From: Drosophila persimilis
Lineage: Eukaryota > Arthropoda > Insecta > Diptera > Drosophilidae
Length of the DNA: 64,000 nucleotides
Direction: 5' to 3'
Assembly: GCF_003286085.1 (NCBI RefSeq)
Contig: NW_020825288.1
Location: forward strand, 18,104,001-18,168,000
Within the stretch, counting starts at the first letter, position 1, and the number at the start of each line of letters is the position of its first letter. The translations under genes and the position numbers were made by a program. The notes under the pieces are model-generated. The model saw only the letters and a program-made list of their open reading frames with translations, did not search any database and was not told the origin of the DNA. Below are positions 49,117 to 61,730 of the stretch, piece after piece.

Positions 49117-52100
49117 TCGTCCCAAAAATGCGGGGGACTGCGACTGCTGGCTCGAATTGCAGCGGTTTCGACGACCAGGGTCGAGTAATCTGAGGAGCTC
49201 CCACATATCAAAGCTGGATACAGTCGTATGGGCTGTGGTGTCACGCAATCTGTTTTTTGGATCTCTGTCGGGTACCGGAGTTCCCGTTCTATCGGTGTAT
49301 TGTATCCATTATGCATGCATATCGAATCGAATCGGGCTGAGGTGTACACCGATAGGGATATACACTGGAACTGGCTGATAGCTGGCGGCATCTTGATCGT
49401 GCCTAGTGGTTTTCTTTGTATATTCCACAAAACTCATCTGCATATCCAGACTATCACATTCGCCTAAGGGCACGTACAGGTGGTGCACTTAAGAACTGTG
49501 TACATACGTACATAAGTGATAAGTAAGACGAAGGATTTAATCAATCTTCAACTTAAAATAATACAAATACTTTTAATACTTATATTATTGTACTTAACTT
49601 TTTGTAACTGCTTTTTAGACTAAACTTCAGCAAGCAGAATCATTGGCATCATTTCATTTAGTGGAGCGATTTGTATGTTGTTTTCAGAATGAAAACTTTC
49701 TCCCAGGGAACACGCGTCTGTCATGTCATGAACTCCAAGGCCATGCGAGTATGTAAAATCATTGCAAAGTATTCTAGCACATACAGGCACATGTATCTGT
49801 GCGAGAGCCTGCGAGAGAGTTCGTTTTATGAACTGTTTACTGCCGTTAAAGTCAGTATAATGAGCAATCCACAGTCATAACTGTCGCTGGAGATGGCGAT
49901 GGAGATGGCGATGGGCTAGCGGAAATTGCTGAAGGTGCTGAGAGATGTTCGATGGTACACAGAAGCTGGGACAGGATCAAATTCGAGAGGTTAGGTTTTC
50001 TTTTCATCCAGGCATCCAGGCACTTGGCCTGGGCTGGGCTGGATGGGAGACTGTTTATTGTCTGTTTACACTCATAAATGTTGCTCAATTGCAGGCTACA
50101 TGCATGTGGTGGATGCGTGTGTATAAATGAAATTCCAAAATGAAAAGTGCCCACGGTCGAGCAATTAAAATTATAGCCAGGGACGGGTCAGGGGCCAGTC
50201 AGACAGAGCGAAGAGCCAACTGCCATGTTTGTGCGGAGGGGCAGGACAATGGCCGTGTCATCCTCATCCTCGCTCACCGCATTTTATGGCTTTTCCTTAA
50301 TCTGTCAGATACGTCACGGCCGCTCTTCCCAGGTATAGCCCGCTGACGCTGTGTTCCATGTCTCCGCTTGTGTGAGACAGTTGCTTATGAGAACAACCTC
50401 ACATAGGACCAGACAGACACACCAGGCAGGACAGGGAATGCGTTATTAAATATTATTGTATTGGGTGAAAGTCGAGTGAAATTCGCGCTGACATCTGTTC
50501 AAGTGGCTGGCAAAAGTAGAAGCAAACAGCGGAGCAGGAGGAGCAGGAGGAGGAGGAGGCGGCTGCCCTCAAAGGGATAAGAACTATGAAAACGGTTAGT
50601 TGGCACAACAAGAGCCGGCCATCGATAAAGGAGTTGGGAACGCGACGATTAGATGAGGCCCCCGATAGCGAGGAAAACGTTTTCCCAGAAAGCAGACGGG
50701 AGAGCCTCGTAAATTGTCACAGATCAAAACAATTGGCCACCGTACAGGTCGCACTCTGAGCCGATGCCTGAGTTGGTGTCGGTGTCGGAGTAGGTGCACG
50801 CCATAATGTTTATTAGTTGGCAAATTGTGTGTCCGGGTTCCTCCAATGCCAAGATGGCGATATCCAAGTCGTAGCCCGTAGTCGAGGCAATTTTCAGCTC
50901 GGCAATATTATGCAATATAAATCAGCAAATGGCATTGGCGCACACACACACACAGTGAAGAATGGCGAGGGTGGTTCTGGTGGTGGCCACAAGCCACCCT
51001 CCCGTCGGATAAGCCTAGGTGAGCACTACAGGCCCACATCGTAGCCAACTTTAATTCGAAATGATAACAGAAGTTCCGAAAATGTAACAAGCTAAGCAAC
51101 CGTGAAAGCAGAAGGAAATTTTCCAATGTCAGTCTGCCGCCTTGTGGGCCTTCTTGCTCCGCACAGTGGGCTTGACGTCATTCAATGGGTGACAGCAACG
51201 TGGCTGTTTTGAATTGAGTTTAAATTTATATACAAATATTTGGATACATATAGGTACTTCAATTACTTTGAATTGTTTAGAAAATGGGGGAAACCATTAT
51301 TGTATCATAAAATAGTTACATTTTCCTAATTCAATTCCGTAAAAAATAAACTATCGTACCGTTTTCGAGCCGGACTGTTTTACTACCACTAAGTACTACT
51401 CTTTTGTTCCATTTAATACAATTTTGGATACCAGTTGGTATTTTTGAAATAATAAAATCTATTCTATGTAACACCTAAATTAATATGGCATCCAAAAACT
51501 GCCACCCAATTGTGTGCTCTGGTCAGCCCACTGTGCAGTCAACAAGGATGGTTGTGCTGTACCTGAAACCAATTCGGCCTCTCTTTTCGACTACCAACAT
51601 TCCATATAAATTAGTCTCGTGGGTGCAATTTTATTAAATCAACAAAAATTTGCAATGTTAGCAACGTGTTTTAGCTTCAGCTTCAGTTCCTGTTTCCGTT
51701 GCCCTTTCAGCCCTGTTCGTCCTGGTCGGAGTACGAGGGAGCCCTAAGTAGCCATGCAGGGGGTTGCTGGGCGGTCTATCTGTATCTGTGTCCCTGTTTG
51801 TGTGTGGTAACGGTGGTGGTTTGGATTGGCTCTCGCTCTCAGTTTCAAAAGATTGTGTTTCATTTGAATGCGGCGCGCATTTGTCGGTTGGTTTCTCGGT
51901 GGATTATTATAATATATTGAAGATCGCTTAGTTGAAATTTAGTGTTAATGTCAATGGGGTCTTACAGTAACAGCGCCATAATGGCTTGCTGAATGGCTGC
52001 GACCCCCGTTTCCCTTTTGCTTGTGTTTGTATGCAAAATTATCCAGCTAGATCAGGTTTCATTTCCACAAACTATTGGGCAAGCGAAAATGGTACATATA

Positions 52101-54069
52101 TACTCGTAATATTGTTGAATGTCAAACCCCTTAAAAATTGCAATGGAAATTCTGTGGCTCTGCCATTTTTTGTTCCCAGCCTACCATTTTCAATAAATGC
52201 AATTGCAAACTTCACCTTTCAGTTTGCCGCTCCTCTCCCGCTGTTTGGGAATATTGGCAGGCGATAATTGTGATATATGTTCGCCAAGGGCTTTAAAATT
52301 GGGCGCACAGAGTGTCGAGCTAAAGAGGGAAAACTCATTTTTCTTTTTTAATAAATTATGATGTAGCAGCACGGCGAGATGTCCAATTTTGTAACAGAAA
52401 ATAAAAGTGGAAAGACAACAACAACAGCGAAGAAAGTGTACACATAAAGGCCTACACGGCGGAGATGAAGTCTGCGACGGGCCAATCTATTCCGGAGTCG
52501 CATGAAAAAGTGCCAGGGGATAAAATCAACCTGTGCATTCGCAATGAGCTGCGAGAGCTGGGTGAGACACTCGGGCCCGACGCATCATCACAGCCGCTCC
52601 AGAGCAGAGGACACTCCGGCTGCAAATTTCCAGGAAGGGCGTCGACTGGGATGCGATTTCGATTGGGAACGGGAACGGCAATGGGAATGGGACCCTTTTT
52701 GCACACACACCGCATACTGTTCCTGGTTCAGGAGTGGGACTGTCGCTGTTTGAACTTGGTTGAAAAAGCTCCCTTTGGTCCGCCATTAATGTGGACTTTG
52801 GCCCGGGACGGGGGTGCCATCGAACAGGGTGTTTTATGCCTTGTTTTATTTATGCAAAATTATGTTTCAATTAAACGAAACGCGCACTGTAATTGGCCGC
52901 CATTTTGTTGGAATAGACCCAGGGCCCGGGCTCAGCCAGGAGCAGGAGCAGGGGCAGAGCAGGAACAGGGTTCGCGGATGGCAACATCTGCGATGGGCTG
53001 TAATTATGCCTCGCATATGCCGCGCCACCAACAGCATCCGCATCAGCCCCAGACGCGATACCGAAGCAGAATTTAAAGTAGGATCATCGCTTGGCGTTTG
53101 CGGCTTTGTTTGCCCTGTCAAAATATTGTAATTCTTTTTTGGCCAGGGCTCAACCCGCGAACGAATTTGAATGCCATAAATTGCCAGAGTTTATGTGCGA
53201 TTTGGCATTAGAATTACACGGCCGACTAACGTTGATGCCCGGGGTCGCGAGACTGAGAGGTGGTGGATATATGTGTGCATGCATACGTAAAACATGAATA
53301 AAACATATGGCGGAAACCGTTGTTCCAACGCCTCCAAAAGTTGGCATCTCGCTGGATTGGTGGGAACCATCCAGTCGGTAGAAAGTCCTCAAGTGTCAAG
53401 AGAAATGGCTGAGCTACTTGTATATTCTAACAAAATATAATAACGTCTGGACAATTATTTGAAGATATGGGTACAGTTTGCCAGTTATATAGTATTACAT
53501 TATAGTATGTTTGTGACGCAGAGAAACAAAAAGTTCCGCCTCTCGGATTTTTATAAATTTGTTATAACATAACATAGCATTGAGATATCGGGAAAAATCC
53601 CTATTAATGAAGAACATATCGCTGCCCAACTGATTCAAGATGTATCTTTCTTTTGGAGTATAAGTATATAGTATTATGGATTGGGAGAATTTTATTCGTA
53701 CAGCATATGAAATAAAATATTTCAAATGTTGCCTTATCGCGTCGATGATCGCCTTTGGGACAGTTTAACCGACACAAAAACTTTTCTAATAACAGCATCC
53801 AAATGGGAACTTATGCCTAGCCCGTCCCGGCCTGTGCCGGCCCGGTCCCGTGCAGCTCTGCGTGCTCATCCTACGTGCTCTGCATGGTGAGCAGAGACAT
53901 CCGCCGTGAACCCAAGACCGAACTTGTACCCCATGCCCTACTCTCACTCAAACTGTCGTGCCCATTCCCAGCATCAATGGAACAATCTTTGGAACGCCAT
54001 TTTGACGTTTTCGAAAGTTTCTTTTATTGCATACATGAGCCATTTGGGTGCTTGGGCTTCCGTTTCCGC

Positions 54070-54230
54070 AGCCATTGCCATTGCCGAGGAGTCAGCTCGT
54101 TGACGCAGCCATTACGCCGTCGTTGCTCCAAACAGGACAAGGACATCGTCTGGCCTCCTCCTCCGCCAGCGAATCGAACTTCTCCTCAAACTACGTTGCT
54201 CCTTGGTGCACATGTGTGTGCCATAAATGC
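54070..54230 (+). promoter_or_regulatory. Cluster of GCCAT (PHO-type) motifs near abd-A 3' end
   Basis: GCCATTGCCATTGCC at 54070, GCCATTACG at 54108 (a close match to the PHO consensus GCCATWAY) and GCCATAAATG at 54220. No GAGA run is nearby, so a PRE is possible but weakly supported. Confidence 0.3.
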
Positions 54231-55109
54231 CGTCGTTATGTGTGCGCTTATTATCATAATCCGTTGAGTTGTTGCCGCATTAATTAAATTTAATTAAAGG
54301 CGTTTTGCAACAGTTCTCGACAGTACGTGGCCACATTGCAAATTGCAGAGCTACTTCTCCAGCCACAGCGAAAGTCGACCCATCCTCCCCCTACCAGCGA
54401 ACGCGACGAACCCTCACCGCAATCATCCTTTGGACGAGGCATGAAATCAATTTCCATAAAACGGCATTCGTTAATTAATATTTGTGGCCTCGGCATTAGC
54501 AAGCGAGAATTTATGAATCCCAAAGAACTCTATTGTGTCAAGTCAATTTGAGCGGAAATATAAATGAAACGCACGGTTCGACATATGAGTAGTAGAGATT
54601 ATGTGTCTACTACTCTTGTCAAGATAAATTAGCACACATGGGGATTTAACCAATTACGGATGAATGTAAGATCCATTATATCGGACGAGGATATCTTACA
54701 AATGTAAATGTTGCTCGTAATCCCATATCGCGAAAACAGAAAATCGATTGACATTACGGTTGCTTTTATAATATTTGTTTCCACAATATCACTGTGTAAA
54801 TATCATTGTGTAAACTATCACCCAATCTGAGGATAAAATGGATAAAATTGGATAAGTCCAATAAACTATACTTTCTTTACCTTTAACATTTCTAGCTTTT
54901 ACGTTTCTAGCTTCTAGCTTTTTGGATTTAAGTGTAGCCATAAGTGAAAGTTCCACGGAAATAGGCCCATATATTGCCAGTTTTGGATATCCAGAAAAAC
55001 GCTTGCATTCATAGACTCTAAATATGAAGAAAACTTTCTCAAAGCAGACTAAATTGGAGCACAGAGCACAGCACCACTCCGCAATTATTTCGACATATTT
55101 TCTTAAGTT

Positions 55110-55129
55110 TTTATTTTTATTTATTTATT
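55110..55129 (-). other. Distal poly(A) signal cluster of abd-A
   Basis: Four overlapping AATAAA hexamers on the minus strand (TTTATT on the plus at 55110, 55116, 55120 and 55124). They lie about 2.77 kb after the abd-A stop. They are the strongest poly(A) signal cluster downstream of the last exon. Confidence 0.6.
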
Positions 55130-55437
55130 AATTCTTCACTTTTGTTGCTGGCTTATACTAAAGTTATTTTGGTTTCGTTTGTTAAGGGGGCTCGCTTCGA
55201 TCAGTAACTCATAAATCCACATTTTATTCAGCCCCTTGGCTCCGGCCAACACTCTTCGAACCCGGGGAATGGTAGCTTCTATATATGACGTGAGTGTTGT
55301 GTTCGAGTTAATCCAGTTTCTTATTATAAATAGTAGTTATGCAGCATTATGTACAAATACGATGGCAAATTTTGGGCGCCCTTCTTGATCTAATACTAGG
55401 ATCTTTATCAAGTTATAAAGTTCGAATATAATTCAGT

Positions 55438-57756
55438 TACGTATATTTCGGTTCTTGTTTCTATCGCGATTCCCCAATATTTCGCTTCGGTTTCTGTGAG
55501 GCTGGGTGAGTAAACTTTGTTGGTTAGTATATATCGATTTATCGGTTATCGATTTGGTTGCTACGTATATATGGTCTTTGGGTATTAGGCTAATATTTAG
55601 ATTGATTTCAAGTTCTGGGGCCGTGGCAAGTGGGACCCCGTATGGATGGGTTCTTGTTGCAGTTGTTTCCCAGTCGCCAGTCGATGGGCGAGCGCGCTGG
55701 GTGAGGTGAGTGAGTGAAACAAAGGTTGTTTAATTGTAGTTATTTTCGCATTCATTTGAAATCGCATAAAATTATATAATACACAATTCGTCACAACTAA
55801 ACTTAAACTAAAATTAACAGAAGTAATTAGCATTAAGGTTCAAACAAAATATTAAGTATGCGCTAATTTTCTATGCCATCCGAATGAGTCGAAACTTAAA
55901 CCAAAACAAACACATCTATACATAAACGAAAACGGAAACAGAAACAAAATTTTCTTCAATCGGTCTTGAAAAAAGGCAAAAGGTTGTCGCTACCCATTAA
56001 TATCACTCGAACCAATGCAAAACAGGGGGGGCAAAGCAGACCTGAAGAGGTGTCCGTGCTCCTAAAGCGAAAGATGTGCGCGGGGTGGGGCATGCTGGTT
56101 GGTGGTGGTGTGTGGAAAAGTGTGACTCGACTTTGACTGCATTTAATGTTAACATTCTAGATACACATACACTTAGTTATTTATACATACACATAAAGTT
56201 CATATTGTATATATTTTTAATATATATTCATATATGTATATTTATATATGTATATTTGTCATTAATTGTTTATGTAAATATGCGCTTCGGTTGTGTATAA
56301 TAAATAGATCTTGACTTTAATTCAATTTGCAATCCTCAAAGATTATGCTAGGTAAATTTAATTTCGGGAAGTGGAAATCTACGTATATGGGGTTTTTCCG
56401 CCTTCTCTCGTAGATGGCATACTCGTACTCTCTGCACTTCTCTCCCACAATCGTCCTCGTCCTCGATAGTTTGTCTGTTGTTGCAACCTTAAGCTAATAC
56501 GTATTTCAGAGTTTTCTGTTTGTGTTTTTCTTTTTGTTTTTGTAGATGCATGGACCTTTGCGCCTCGCAATCAATCAACGTCTAGCCCAATCTAGTACAT
56601 CACTTAACTGTAGTTAATTTAAAATTTTAGTCACTGGCAAAACGACAATTTATTTCTTAGCTTCGTCTGAGTCCTCTTTCTATATATTTCAATGAGTTTT
56701 TTTTTCGTGATTTTTTGTTATTATTATTATTACGTATTTGAAATCGTGATTATGCTTTTGGTATGTTGCATACCGTTGTTCGTTCTTACAACTTTTATAT
56801 ATGGAAATATTTGCGCAATTTGTTTGCATATTTTCAGATGCTACCGATCGAGACGCTGCGATCGAGTTGAGTCGAATTAAGATTAATATGGCATTGAAGA
56901 AATCATTGTATACAAAGCGTGGGCGGGGCACACAACAAAATACGGCAAAAACACACGGTAAACACCTCACTTAAACAGAACAGGAAGGGGTTTTCGAAGA
57001 GTCTCGACGTAAACAAGGATTTCCAATAAATAGGTAAATAGGTAAATACAAAAGGTACGCTCTACGCTCTAACACTAGAAGTAAGTATCTTTAAGCATAT
57101 TCATATATTGTGTACTCATGTCGAACTCCTCGTTAAACATAGTCGAACGTGGCTCTATATCGTACTAGGTAATCCTACAGCAGTCGCAAATAATTTTACA
57201 GTTGAACTCGACTCGTTACCCTGCCCACCGCATTGGCTGAACGGGAACGCGGGTAAGGTGGTTCTCTGACTATTAAAAATCGCTCATTTCGTCCGTAGAT
57301 CGCGTCTCCTGGAAACTCCTCTTTCTTCTTTTAAGCATATACCGCTAACGCTATTCTAAGTAGTTCATGTTATCTATTATCTATGAATATTAGCATGTTG
57401 CGCACTTCAGCCCATATCCGATTCGCTGGGGTGGAATTTGATTGAACGGCCATCCACTAGGGGTTGAAAGAGAAGAAAATGGAAGAGGCTCTGTAGAGCT
57501 GCAGTAAAATCGAAGGTGTGGCTCTGCCTATCAAATAGACAGCACCACCCCATGAAAGCTCGGGAAATCTGAGGATGACAGCACTCGAACCACTTCACCC
57601 CATCGCATCGGATCGCATCGGATCGCATCGGAGCCACAGTGCGCGCTCATTGATTTCGCATTCGTGTGTACTGTACGTATTTCTGTATGCTTAATTGAAT
57701 TTATATCCATTAAATGTAGACTTATGTAACTATTTACTATGTAAAGGTTTACGTAT
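55438..57756 (-). promoter_or_regulatory. Seven miR-iab-8-5p seed-match sites in abd-A 3'UTR
   Basis: On the minus (mRNA) strand the heptamer ATACGTA, complementary to miR-iab-8-5p seed bases 2-8, occurs at 55438-55444, 55562-55568, 56380-56386, 56498-56504, 56731-56737, 57674-57680 and 57750-57756. The copies at 55438, 56731 and 57750 extend to 8-mers (ATACGTAA). A heptamer should occur about 0.15 times by chance in 2.4 kb on one strand. miR-iab-8 is the antisense microRNA of the iab-4 locus in the same Hox complex and is known to repress Ubx and abd-A. Three sites also contain TATACG, a 6-mer for miR-iab-4-5p, but no full GTATACG site is present. Confidence 0.8.
56649..56654 (-). other. Candidate proximal poly(A) signal of abd-A
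   Basis: A single AATAAA on the minus strand 1.24 kb after the stop codon. Its use would keep three of the seven miR-iab-8-5p sites (57750, 57674, 56731) and remove four. Usage cannot be judged from sequence. Confidence 0.35.
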
Positions 57757-57891
57757 TTTAGTTATCGAGTTTATCTTTCGCTTTCTCGCGCTACTCAGAC
57801 GAGGAGACGAAAAAGAACGCCGAACGGCGGTGGTGGCGTGGTGGCGTGGTGGCGTGGTGCTAGTGGCGGAAGATTGGCTGGCGGGTGCAGC

Positions 57892-58254
57892 TTACGAGTT
57901 GACTTTACTGACAGCCTTCAGCAGATCGTGGTTGCTCTTGTCCAGGGCACTCATCATTCCTAGGTTACCGCCGAGCCCGCCACCAAGACCGGGACCGATT
58001 CCGGCGCCGACACCCACGCCCATGCCCAGGCCGAGCTTGAGATCGTTCTGGCCCACGACGGAGTGGTGCAAATGGCCTGGATTGTGTGAGATGATCGAGT
58101 GGTGGTCCTGCTGCTGTTGCTGCTGCTGCTGGTGCTGCTGTTGCTGTTGCTGCTGCTGCTGCTGTTGCTGCTGTTGCACTTGCTTGTTCTGCTGGGCGGA
58201 TTTCATCGTCTCCTGAGCCTTCATCTTCTCCTGCTCCTCGCGGTCGCGTCGGGC
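57892..58254 (-). CDS. abd-A: abd-A terminal coding exon (C-terminal tail)
   Basis: Last coding exon of abd-A: 120 codons plus a TAA stop at 57892-57894. It starts in phase 0 after a TTTAAG acceptor and a 112-bp intron. It reads ARRDREEQEKMKAQ, completing the UbdA region right after the homeodomain. A glutamine tract follows at 58108-58176, with 14 then 8 Gln split by one His. Next come DHHSIISHNPGHLHH, a Gly/Val/Leu-rich stretch, and the ending LLKAVSKVNS, which matches the known abd-A C-terminus. The tail is thought to modulate repression and activation by the homeodomain protein. The CAG/CAA mixture in the Gln tract suggests a stable, old repeat. The long Leu/Cys-rich frame on the opposite strand is only the antisense of this tract. 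Confidence 0.96.
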   Translation of the reverse strand, partial: ARRDREEQEKMKAQETMKSAQQNKQVQQQQQQQQQQQQQQHQQQQQQQQDHHSIISHNPGHLHHSVVGQNDLKLGLGMGVGVGAGIGPGLGGGLGGNLGMMSALDKSNHDLLKAVSKVNS

Positions 58255-58618
<364 letters not shown>

Positions 58619-60029
58619 TCACGTCAGTCACGCACTCACACTGTCTGGCTGTGCATTGGTATGATAATGTTGTTCGGCTTCTTTGGGGCTGCCTTTTCTG
58701 GCAACTCTTAACGAGTCGCAGACGCTGTCAGACAGGCGGGAATGGAACTCTGCCTCGGCGTAACGGGCTGCAACACATGTCACGCGTCGCCGCATGATTT
58801 TTGCCTGGGTCTGTGGATGGGGATCGGGGATCCGGGATGGGGAGTTGGGAGTTGGGAGCGGAGAGGAGATTGCACTGGCTGGAAATTAAGAGCCAAGCAA
58901 ACAGTTTGTCTAACAATCATGCTGGAACACGGACTGGAAGGGTGGAGAGATCTGACGTCAGCGACAGAGCAGCAGCAGGCGCCCCAGGACTTGGGCTCCC
59001 CGGGAAGCAGGCTGACCCTGCGCTGATTCCGCCTTGGATTGCACGCAGTGCATGGAAGGGTGAAGAAACACACCGGCTCCCGCTGCGGCAGGTCTCGCCG
59101 CGGTGCCCAGCAGTATGGCCCTGTGTTTTTGACTCGGTTTTCCGTTTTCCTACGCTCCTATGCCAGGCGATTCTTGTGTTATTTTCTTTTTTACCGATTT
59201 TCCACGCTACCTGTGCGAATTTTTTGCGCGACGGTGCACAGGCTCCGTGTTTATGTTTCGGAAATCAAAATTTCGCTATCTACAAATTGCTGCCGCATCC
59301 TCTGGATCAGAGCCTCTCACTTTGGGTCGACCGCTTGCCGTTTTATGGCTTTTATGTCGTGCCTCTCTCTCTGTTTTTTGCTTTGTGTCGAGTTTTTCCT
59401 GTAAAAGGTTTTCGTGTCGGCAGCAATTTTTTATGGTTTTCAAGTTGCGACTTTCCCACTACAACAACATTCGAACCGAATAAAAAAAGGACAATTTTTG
59501 CGTAATACTGTGAAAGGTGCATCTCTTGCGATTCCTCGTTGCATTTTCAGTTGCAGCTGTAAATCATTTCGGGTTTTCAAACCTATGCATTTTTTATGAT
59601 ATTCGGCAGTTGGCAAAATATTGACGGATCGATTGAAGCCGTGACATGAACGGGCAGCTCTACCTGTGCTGTTTACCAGCTCTGGTGAGTCATTCCCAGA
59701 TAAGACAAGGTCGGAGACGACAGTAAAACCCCCCCACCAGTCCGAAATCATTTCAAGTTGATATTTTTAATTTCAGAAAAGCTTCCGGGGACCATTCAAT
59801 CGATAAACATCCAGATGCTGGCTGGTACGAAGTCGTCTGGACCCAGTCGGGGAAAGCCAAAAAGCAATTTGAATTCTAATCAAACTCCAGCTCCTTCTTG
59901 GGGCATGAGTGGGGCAGGAGTTGCGGAATACCGAACTAATCTAAATTATTTACACGCTACAATGAGCAGCTACAATTCGTCCCATAAATCACGACTCCCA
60001 GGACACACGCGCCCCTAAACGAGATTTAC

Positions 60030-60295
60030 GAGCCCCGCAATGGCGGCTGCGACGCGCAGGTGCGAGCGAGACGGCTGCAGTGCGCACAGGAGTGATGGAA
60101 TCCAACATGGCTGCCGCGGTGTCTGTGTCGGACAGGTAGACACACGCACACAAATACAGAGTGAGAGAGCGTCTGTATGGCAACGAATGTGCTGACAGAG
60201 CAGAGACGGGGGGAGTTCAGTGGTGAGTCGGCGCAGGCAAACCGGAATTTTCGAGAGAGAGAGATAGAGAGAGAGAGAGAGTGAGAGTGAGCACA
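60030..60295. promoter_or_regulatory. PRE-like GAGA/PHO motif cluster in abd-A intron
   Basis: Three ATGGC (PHO core) motifs at about 60040, 60106 and 60176 (CAATGGCGGC, ACATGGCTGCCGC, GTATGGCAAC) sit next to a 39-bp run of GA repeats at 60252-60290 and a further GTGAGAGAGC near 60161. GAGA-factor and PHO sites together are the hallmark of Polycomb response elements. Assignment as an iab-2-domain PRE is inference. Confidence 0.45.
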
Positions 60296-61692
60296 CATAG
60301 CAGCAGGAATTTGCTATTGATTTTCCATTGAACCCGGCCAGAAAGGCATTTTCACTCAATACTCATTTTCAAACTGGCAATCAAATCATGATTCGAACGC
60401 AGAGACAGCTATGGAAGAGACGAAATTCCACATTTTAAAGAAAAATATCAACTGAGTCGAGTTTGTGACGGTCAGTCCATCGTGAGGTCTTTTAGGGTTC
60501 ATTCATATTGATAAATCCTATTGGACATAAGGAAAACTACGGGTGGAGTAAATATGATATCAGACAATCGGGCTTGCTTGAAGATCGATTCGCTCTCACA
60601 ATATATTTTCCTAATATCTCGATAGTCGTGACAGTCGCTGAGCAGATATCGCATGACTTTGGAGCCGCATGCACGGCGGCTGGCCTAACCGGTTCGTTGC
60701 ACAATTGCGCAGAAAACCATTTCCATTTTCCAATTAAAAATCAATTAGCGCGCCGTAAATCGAGTCTAAAATTGACTGATATGGCTGCTCCTGGCCCGAA
60801 ATGCAACAAGTAAACAAATCAGCGAGCTAGAACCAGAAACAGACAGAAATTCCAGACGTAGCGGCGTTGGCCAAATAGAGCAAGAGGCACAATCGAAGTC
60901 GAGTGCCGAGTGCCTGTTTTGGAATCAGAATTGAAATCAGAATCTGATTAAGACTGAAGAGCGTGGACCCGTAGCCGCACTGACGGGGAACGACAAGACG
61001 AGATGGCCGTCCCAAGGCGCCGCTGTCAACGTTGTGAATGGGATTTGGATGGTTATGAGAATGGTTATGGGGATGGGAATGGGAATGGGCCCAGACCCGG
61101 ACAGCGTCTATAACAATGACATTAACAATTAAAAATATTAATAATCATAAAAGTAAACGTAATTGTTCAATAAACAGCGGCGCGTATAAATAAGCGCAGA
61201 AACATACGAAAACGAGGCACAGAAAAAAACAGCGCAGACCGAAACTTATGATGACATAAAAATCATAAAAACAATTCACAGCGTACAATAAAGATACACA
61301 AACACACACAGACACACGCCCAGTGTGAAGGTGGTCTAAGCGGGGGGGAGGTGGAAAGCACCATAGTTTATATGGGTGTGAGTATTTGTATCTCTGTCTG
61401 TCTGTGGCGTATCTACATACAGATATCTGTGTGCACTCGAAAGTGGTTCCGTGGGGACGTTGGCGGGTCCCGGTCCCCGGTCCCCGTTCCCCGTTCCCGT
61501 TACCCGCCTCTTTTTCAAGCGACACAAAATTGTACAATAAACAAACATTCATTTTGTTGTATTTCGTGTTTAGTGTTTGCCTTCTATTCCCTCTCTTCTT
61601 CCGCTCCGCTCCTCTAGCCTTAGTTTTTTTTGGAAAATAATAAACAAATGTACATATCGCTTGACACAGAACTCCGAAACATTGTGGTCAGG

Positions 61693-61730
61693 CCCCAACC
61701 CCAACCCCAGCCCCAACCCCAACCCCAACC
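61693..61730 (+). repeat. CCCCAA array, G-quadruplex-capable
   Basis: Six CCCCAA/CCCCAG units in the abd-A intron. The minus strand, which is the abd-A transcript strand, would carry repeated GGGG runs separated by TT. Confidence 0.85.

Larger units (their letters stand above)
46441..55090. other. Presumed iab-2-side regulatory DNA downstream of abd-A
   Basis: No gene supported. AT-rich at 46440-47420, 51190-51480, 53400-53800 and 54560-55090. CATAAA/GCCAT-rich islands at 47500-49100, 50100-51130, 52400-53100 and 53880-54300. Short repeats: ACCAGAG (48450-48495), CTCAG (49091-49116), GGAGATGGCGAT (49885-49915), GGGAAC/GGGAAT (52660-52692). In D. melanogaster an iab-2 enhancer lies 3' of abd-A, so some of these islands probably serve abd-A; none can be assigned. 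Confidence 0.4.
55095..57891 (-). other. abd-A: abd-A 3'UTR (about 2.8 kb)
   Basis: AT-rich DNA without a credible reading frame follows the abd-A stop. On the minus strand it runs to four overlapping AATAAA hexamers at 55110-55129, taken as the distal poly(A) signals. A single AATAAA at 56649-56654 could serve as a proximal signal and would give a UTR of about 1.24 kb. Long 3'UTRs with alternative polyadenylation are known for Drosophila Hox genes. The region holds seven matches to the miR-iab-8-5p seed (listed separately). The cleavage site, and so the 55095 end, is inferred from the hexamers only. Confidence 0.72.

Noticed and set aside
52465..53076. 203-codon open frame on the plus strand
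   Set aside because: Runs through GGGAAC and GGAGCAGGAGCAG repeats with no domain signal; likely chance in GC-rich regulatory DNA.
55250..55265. TTCGAACCC as a tRNA T-loop
   Set aside because: No acceptor stem, D-arm or anticodon arm can be formed around it.
57695..58216. 173-codon plus-strand frame rich in Cys
   Set aside because: It is the antisense of the abd-A terminal exon; the Cys run is the complement of the glutamine tract.
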